A DNA stretch of 64,000 nucleotides from Pseudocercospora fijiensis CIRAD86 (lineage: Eukaryota > Ascomycota > Dothideomycetes > Mycosphaerellales > Mycosphaerellaceae): assembly GCF_000340215.1 (NCBI RefSeq), contig NW_006921545.1:649522-713521 (forward strand), written 5' to 3'. The first letter of the stretch is position 1. Each line of letters starts with the position of its first letter. The notes under the pieces were generated by a model that saw nothing but the letters and a program-made list of their open reading frames with translations, searched no databases and was not told the DNA's origin. The translations under genes and the position numbers were made by a program. Below, one piece after another: positions 57,948 through 64,000 of this stretch.

Positions 57948-58268
57948 GTCTGGCATCGATGACAGGAAAGATGCGTACAGCGATATTGAAAATGCAAGGA
58001 AATGGAAGGTCGTGTGACGATGGGCATGCAGTGCAATTCGCGAAATCTACCTGTATCGCAGTGTGATTGGTGCAAAGAGAACTGTCGCACTGCAAGGCGA
58101 TAGGGGGTTGTAGGTCTAGCATCGACGAGGATCAAGATGCGTGTGTCTGTATTGAAGATACGCAGGGAGATGGAAGGTCGTGCGTCGATGGGCATGGAAT
58201 TCGTGTGTCGATGGGCATGGAATTCACGCAATCTGTCTGCACTGCCGTATGCAATTGGCGCAATGTCG
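57948..58268. repeat. Imperfect direct repeat, about 155-bp unit, two copies
   Basis: GGTCTGGCATCGATGACAGG at 57948 and GGTCTAGCATCGACGAGGAT at 58111 start two similar units sharing GGAGATGGAAGGTCGTG-like, CGATGGGCATG and GCAATTnGCG segments and ending in TGTCGCA. Inside the second unit GTGTCGATGGGCATGGAATT is itself duplicated in tandem (about 58182-58223). Confidence 0.8.
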
Positions 58269-58329
58269 CAGAAGGCTTCTAGCCTTGGCGCACGGCCAGC
58301 CTTGGCGCACGCTGTTTCCCTAGTTAACT

Positions 58330-59340
58330 CGCCAACTTCGCGATGCTTTAACTTTATAGATAAAGCTAGTAGAAACTTGAAACTTAATATAGCAAGAGTT
58401 GATATACTAAAGATAGTGTATATAAATGCGATCTATCTATAGTCTCCCTATCTTATATAATATAGCTCTAAAATTAGTAGAATTAGAAAACTCTCTTATA
58501 TCTTAAATAAATAGAATAAAGTAGAGGATATTATAATAAAGTTTAGATAGAATATGGATTAAGTAGTGTATCCTAAAGAAATTCATTTAAGAAATATAAC
58601 CTATATATAATTCCTATAGTAAAACTAATTTTAAGTATATTAATAACTTTATCTATAACTGCTAAATTTTCTAGTAGAAATAATATAAAACATACTTAAT
58701 GTATCTTATATATACTATTGAATACTATTAAACCTTTAATTTTTCTTTATAAAGATATAGTAAGGAAGAAATATAGTTTTATCCTATTTTACAATCTAGT
58801 ATTATTTGTTATAGAATTCTTTTAGGTAATATTAAGTAATTCAGGCTTCTATAGTCTTTTAGAACTTCCTTAAATAGTAATATATAGTAGTAACAGGTAT
58901 TTCTCTTTATAGTAGTTAAATAATTAGAGCTATACTAATTATTAAAACTAGCTTAAATAACTATATTTTAGTATATATAAAGATATAATTTGCTATTGCT
59001 AGTATCTGATAGAGCAACATATGTCTAAATATAGTATATATAAAGTTTAAAAGAAAAGTATCGTAGACCTATAGAGATATCTAGCCTTAAATCTAACCTA
59101 ATAGAGTTTGTAAAATCTAGCTATTATCCTATAACTACTAGTACTAGGATAGTGCTTCCTTTTACATTTGTCTACTTTATACGTTCCTATAGACTGACAT
59201 TAAGAATAAATAAACAGCTATATTACTACTTATTAACTCCTATCTGTATATAAGTAATATTTAGAAAATTTAGAAAATATCTATAATTTAGCTTAGATAT
59301 ACATTTTATTTTTTACTTTTTTAATGTTTGTTATTCTTTA
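58330..59340. other. AT-rich spacer, no gene seen
   Basis: Very AT-rich, with CpG scarce as well as CpA. This differs from the transposon sequence on either side, where CpG is common. No coding frame, no transposon motif and no clear repeat. Confidence 0.6.
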
Positions 59341-60142
59341 GGGTTAAAGCGTATACTATACAATAATTCAAGCTAATATAGTATAGCGCTATAAAGTTAT
59401 ACTAAAAATCAAGGTAGATAGAAAGCGTACGCTAAGGCTAACCGTACGTTATAGCTAGAAGACTATAAGGCGAGAGAAGGTCGTAGGTCGATAGATATCT
59501 CTTTATATGTTTAATAGCATTATATGCGATTAGTACTTAGGAAATGTTATATATCGATATTTTACTAGTAGGTAAGAGATTACCTAACATTTATAATAAA
59601 AGGGCTAAATTATAGGTACTTGCTACCTTTCCTAAGGAGGATATAGCTAGTATCTACTATTATAGAAGCTATTACGGATACTCTCTTATATACCTACTCT
59701 AATTAGTACGAAATCGTTTACTCTTCTTATACTACGGGTAATAGCATTTTTAGCGCTATTATATTAGTAATCGGATATCGATTCTAAGATTAGACTAAAT
59801 TACTATATAATACTAATAAGGGGTATTATCGACTCTCTACTATTATAATATTTAGCTTACTACTTCGTAGCGGTATTAGGCCGAGATAACGCTAACGGGT
59901 TTTATTTAGTATCTATAGATATACCTCGTCTAGCTAAGAGTAGCTACTAGGAAGCCGGAAGGTTCTAATAGAGATAACTTCGTAGATTACTATTATAGCT
60001 TTTAATACCGGCGCTATACTTAGCTATAGGTACTAGTAGTATTACCGGTAAAGCTAACCTAGAGAAGTATACGTCTACTCTAGTTATATCTACTATAGTT
60101 ATATTCGTCTACCGTAGTTACGTACGTCTCTCGTAGTTATAT
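59341..60142. other. Unassigned RIP-mutated sequence upstream of the LTR
   Basis: No recognisable coding frame. Just before the LTR (60070-60142) a short motif of the form TCTAnnnTAGTTATAT/CG is repeated about four times. CpG is again common from about 59340. Confidence 0.35.
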
Positions 60143-60339
60143 TATTAGGGCTAAAGAGGCTATACGTAATTAGTATATAATTAGGCCGAGTAAAGCTAGG
60201 GTCTTAATGCCTTAGGTAGGGCTTAGCGCTTAGTATTAGGCTAACTTGCCTACCCTCCTCCCTCTCCTCCTAGATTCTTATTAAATACTACTTATACCTA
60301 CTACTACCCTATCTACCTACTAATATAACCCCTATTATA
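60143..60339 (+). repeat. 5' LTR of chromovirus B, second copy
   Basis: Reverse complement of the LTRs at 23311 and 30785, about 197 bp. It starts TATTAGGGCTAAAG and ends CCCCTATTATA. The downstream internal sequence (AGTATGCGATCTACCC) is also shared with the full-length element. Confidence 0.9.
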
Positions 60340-62984
60340 TAGTATGCGATCTACCCTTTAAGGGCAGTAGCTAGATAGTCCTTGGTTTAAGCTTTTAGGG
60401 GTATAGCTACGAAAATTACTAATCTAACTATATTACGCCCGAGAACGGGACCTATACGTACTATTCTATTAGGATAACCGTACTAATTATTAAGCAAGGC
60501 CTTCTATACGGCCTATTATACTAAGTCGATCGCACTAGACCTACACCTACTAATACCGCTATATCCGTACTATAGGGGCCTATAATGTATTATTAGTACT
60601 ACCCCTTATAATAGCCGGCTTATTACGAAATACTAATAATAACAACCACAGCGCTTCTAGTAGCTCTAGCAATAATAACACTAGTAGTATAGAGCCTGCT
60701 AAGGAATCCGTAGTCGAGGGGAATAATCTATTATTGCCTATTAACGATATTCTTAGTAATATCGTTAATCGTCGATATAACGGACTAGCTTTTAGCCCCT
60801 AGCTAGTAGAGAGACTTTAAGAAGCTCTTTAGAATAGGCTCGCTACTCTACGTTAAGAATAGTAGCTGAAGGAAGACCTCCTCGAGATTCGCCGCCTATA
60901 GGAGTCTCTAATAACCGCCGCTAAACTAATAGTAGGACCTCCCTTACTGTTAGTCTAGAAGAAGGATACTAAGCTTAAGGATTATACCGTATTTAACGGC
61001 TCTAGTCGCAAGTAGTACAATAATTATATAAGTAATTATAAGCTTAACTAGCGAAATATGCTAAGAGCTCTTCTAGACGACTATTTATTAGTCGTCTATA
61101 CTATATAGTATATTAATAGCGACCTAAAACGCACTTAGGATAACTATTTTCACTCCCTTAACGATTAGACTACTATTTAGTAGCAAACCTATAAGACGAT
61201 TATACTAGACACCCTTAGAAACCCTATACTAAGGCAATAATATACTTAGGACTAGTACCTTCGGGATAAATAAAAGACTAATTAGTCGTCTCGCTTATTT
61301 AAGGCCTATTTAAAGACCCTCGAGGATAACCTTCCGGCTAAGACTAATTCTATATAGATCTTAGAGATACGCCTAAAGCTTAGGTAGGAGCTTATCCTTA
61401 AATTAGACTGTCGCCGTATATTTAAATAGGCTAACCTAATACGCATTTAATTTATAGTCGAAGTAGAAATAGCTAAACGAGCTGTCTAGCTTTAATAACG
61501 ACTAGAATCGAGGATCCGACTAGCTAGTACTAACCGTAGTAACCGTAGCCGCGGGGGCAACTAAGGTTCCTACTAAAGCAACAATGCTAATAATAGAAAC
61601 AGTAATAATAACCGTAGAAGAAGCCGTAGCCGACAGCTATATAGAGGAGGCCGTAATAGGGGCCGTAGAAGGGGCTTGTATCCCTATAATACTAACCGCT
61701 TAGCTAATAATAGCAGCAATAGCTATAGTAATGCCCTAACCGGATTGAAGTGCTGTAACTATAATAGCACTAGCTATCTACTAGGCTAATACGACAAACC
61801 TAATAGCTAGGCCCGAATTAACCGTACTTCCGCTAAGTATAGGAGGCACCTTTTAGCCGCTAATACTACCCCTATCGGCCCTTTTAATTAGTTGAAAAAA
61901 GAATAAGCGCCGTACTAACTATTAGCCTTATACGGCGTAAGACTATCGATATTATACTAGCTATTATACGTACCTATCTTATATAGGATATATATAGTAC
62001 TAACTATAGAAGCAATATTATACTAGATCTAGGCACTTTAGTTAGCGCCCTTATTAACTATCGCCTAGCTAAGCAATTATACCTCCGATAACTAAATAGG
62101 ACTAATATACTAATCCTTGCTTAATTTAATAACGCTCGGTACTTAACCTATAGAGCCTACTATATTTATATAGTTCTAATAGACGACCTCGGTAATAAGC
62201 GCCTATTAGACTTTACTACCTACGTAGTAGATATAGACAACCTTCTAGCTAACATTGTTCTTAGTAACCCTATTCTTAAGTAATACGCTATAACTGTAGA
62301 CTTAGGCAGCTAATAGTAGCGATTTAGAATCGCTAGAAAGGAGGATGATAAATATATTAATATTAGCGAGTATCCTAATAATATTAAGGTTCTGTTTATT
62401 AGCAACCTAATATACGCACTAGCCTCCGCCTTAGCTAATCCGACTACCGACCTACTCGGTAGTAATAACGATAAGCCTATAGCCCCTAATAGTATGTACC
62501 CTAATTAGCTTCCTCGTATACCCTAACCTATTTAAGAAACCTATATTAAGGTATTTAAATACTACCTAGTATCGATATTGCCTATATTTAAAGAGACGGA
62601 CTATAAGACTAATATTACAGAGAATAAGGAGGTTCCTTTCAGGCTACTCCACAACCTTAGTAACCGTAAGCTTGCTACACCACGCAAATACCTAGATAAG
62701 TACCTAGCTAATAGTCGAATTTAGTATAGCAAAAGCCCTACTAGCATACTAACCTGCTGGTCCTGCTTGTTCTAAAGAAGGATAGTAGCCTACGCTTGTG
62801 TATTGGTTGCCGTAGACTTAACGCTGTTACTATTAGGGACCGTTATCTACTTCCGCTTATTAATAAGACCCTCGATCGCCTATCTAGCGCCTACTTTTAT
62901 ACTATATTAGATATTAAGGATACGTACTATCGTATCTGTATTCGTTAGGGCGACGAATAGAAGATAGCCTTCCGTACTCGCTAC
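60340..62984 (+). pseudogene. Chromovirus B copy 2: gag, protease, start of RT (truncated)
   Basis: Plus strand. Gag at about 60600-61700 (for example LNRNMLRALLDDYLLVV-like near 61035 and LIxKLDCRRIFKxANLIRI near 61400). The CCHC knuckle is at 61747-61800 (KCCNYNSTSYLLG, Cys/His partly Tyr), then the shared KPNxxARINRTSAKYRRHLL linker. A protease-like region lies at about 61930-62330. The RT runs from about 62755: LKKDSSLRL, NAVTIRDRYLLPLINK, LDIKDTYYRI, and stops at FRTRY near 62984 where the hAT right end begins. The layout equals that of the full-length copy at 23311-30982. RNase H, integrase and 3' LTR are absent. Confidence 0.9.
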
Positions 62985-64000
62985 TAGACCCTATAGTAGT
63001 TCGGGTTAGTTTAGTTTAGTTTGCTAAGCCGAAGATCTAGTTTAGTTTAGGTTGGTTTACTAAGCAACTATAGGATTAGCTAGTTCGAACTATAGAATTT
63101 ATCGGTTTCTAAGAAGTATAAGAATGTCTACGTAACTCGAAGCAAGCCCTTTATAAGATACGAGAGTATAGCCGGTAGCGTAGCCGGTATTTTTCAGTTA
63201 TAGGAAGGTACTTATATAACCCTAAATCTATAGACAATTAGCTAAGGGCACTAACTAATTAAAAGCATATATATACATAAGCTATTATAGTTTAGTTTAG
63301 AAACTGTACTTATTAGGTATAAATTTTATCCTTTCGCTCGCTATTTAATTCCCTAACTACTCGGTAGAATATTATTATCTAGATCTAGGTAGAACTTATT
63401 GATTTCCCTAGAAGCCCTCCTTAAAAAGTTCTAATACTTTCTAACTAAACCATTCTCTAATATTAAGTACTAGGATAGCTCCTCCCTAGGGATCGGTATA
63501 ATATATAAAAGAGCTATAAGGCAGCTCTATACAACGTTCTACTAGTTACTCGCTATACTAAGGCCGAATACTAGTTCGTTCCTTAGAACTCTTAGTTATT
63601 TAGGAGATATTAAGGGTAGGGTAGGCAGTAACTTTGTATTCTATAAGGAGGTAGAGGCTACTATAGAGGAGTCCTTTAACCTATAGAAGATAGTAAAAGA
63701 TATAGAGGCAGCTATAGGTCTAGGTACCTAGTTAAACTTCTAGTAGGTAGAGTATAAGGATATTTAGAGGGAGTGTTAGGTAGAGTTACGAAGGTAGGTA
63801 TATAATATAGTCTAGAAAATAGGGATAATGCCTATAACTATAAGCATTAGGCTCTTTAACCTTCCTTATTTTTCCCTGTTTTCTTTTTATAAAAATCCAA
63901 ACTAATACAAGTTAACCGGAATCTCTATCTTCTTTTAGTTCTTTAAAAAACCTAGTAGCGTAGCTAGTAGCGTAGCCGGTAGCGTAGCCGGCCTTTTTAC
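62985..64000 (-). repeat. Right end of the hAT-like element (copy 2), runs off the window
   Basis: Reverse complement of 50477-51496 over its whole length. It starts TAGACCCTATAGTAGTTCGG (terminus) and includes the AGCCGGTAGCGTAGCCGGTA array near 63170 and the matching array at the window end. It is inserted in the RT of chromovirus B copy 2. The sequence next to the window edge corresponds to the point in copy 1 just downstream of H3-like gene B, so a histone-like gene may lie immediately outside. Confidence 0.88.

Larger units (their letters stand above)
56985..58330. other. Non-RIP island with overlapping small ORFs, coding status unclear
   Basis: CpA and TpG are frequent here, unlike everything around it. 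Several overlapping ORFs exist on both strands; the longest is 190 codons on the minus strand (57543-56971), with a low-complexity Ser/Arg/Pro composition and no recognisable domain. Others (145 codons at 58231-57794, 113 codons at 57195-57536) overlap it or lie over internal repeats. Overlap on both strands and lack of domain argue that most are chance frames. The segment contains decayed tandem repeats (listed separately). It may be single-copy intergenic DNA or a recently arrived sequence that escaped RIP. Confidence 0.55.

Overview
The window looks like a gene-poor, transposon-packed stretch of a filamentous ascomycete (Pezizomycotina) genome, almost all of it mutated by repeat-induced point mutation (RIP). 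CpA and its complement TpG are nearly absent while CpG is common. Reading frames that clearly descend from transposon proteins are studded with TAG and TAA where Gln or Trp is expected, Cys and His codons often read Tyr, and Met codons are lost. No intact host housekeeping gene, tRNA, rRNA or CRISPR array was seen. Species cannot be named from the sequence.

Layout. 1-4810: LTR/Gypsy gag-pol remnant A (+). 5885-8700: a long dead ORF of unknown family. 9170-11880: Gypsy pol (+). 12100-20480: minus-strand Gypsy element F, interrupted by an almost complete Tc1-type DNA transposon (15521-18951, DD34E, 32-bp TIRs, TA duplication) that carries a second gene. 20964-21540: 287-bp tandem repeat. 21617-33550: Gypsy element C (-), split by a complete nested chromovirus B (23311-30982, 198-bp LTRs, 5-bp duplication ttttg). 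34720-37859: Gypsy element G (+), bounded by LTRs in inverted orientation. 39240-40410: integrase and chromodomain of another chromovirus, cut by a 342-bp LTR. 40753-41799: second copy of the unknown ORF. 41808-51496: a very large hAT-like element. 53460-55310: Fot1/pogo transposase (-). 56985-58330: the only segment with normal CpA/TpG content. 58330-59340: AT-rich spacer. 60143-62984: truncated second copy of chromovirus B (+). 62985-64000: inverted second copy of the right end of the hAT element, running off the window.

The most interesting unit is the hAT-like element. Besides a hAT transposase (TTDNAS motif, C-terminal dimerisation domain) it holds two separate, diverged histone H3-like genes (47738-48040 and 49633-50280) and at least two further unrecognised ORFs. 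All lie between matching terminal sequences and among many copies of a short TAGCCGGT motif that is concentrated in this element. A large DNA transposon carrying histone H3-type cargo is the best candidate here for an undescribed system. All of these genes are RIP-damaged in this copy, so function would have to be studied in less damaged relatives.
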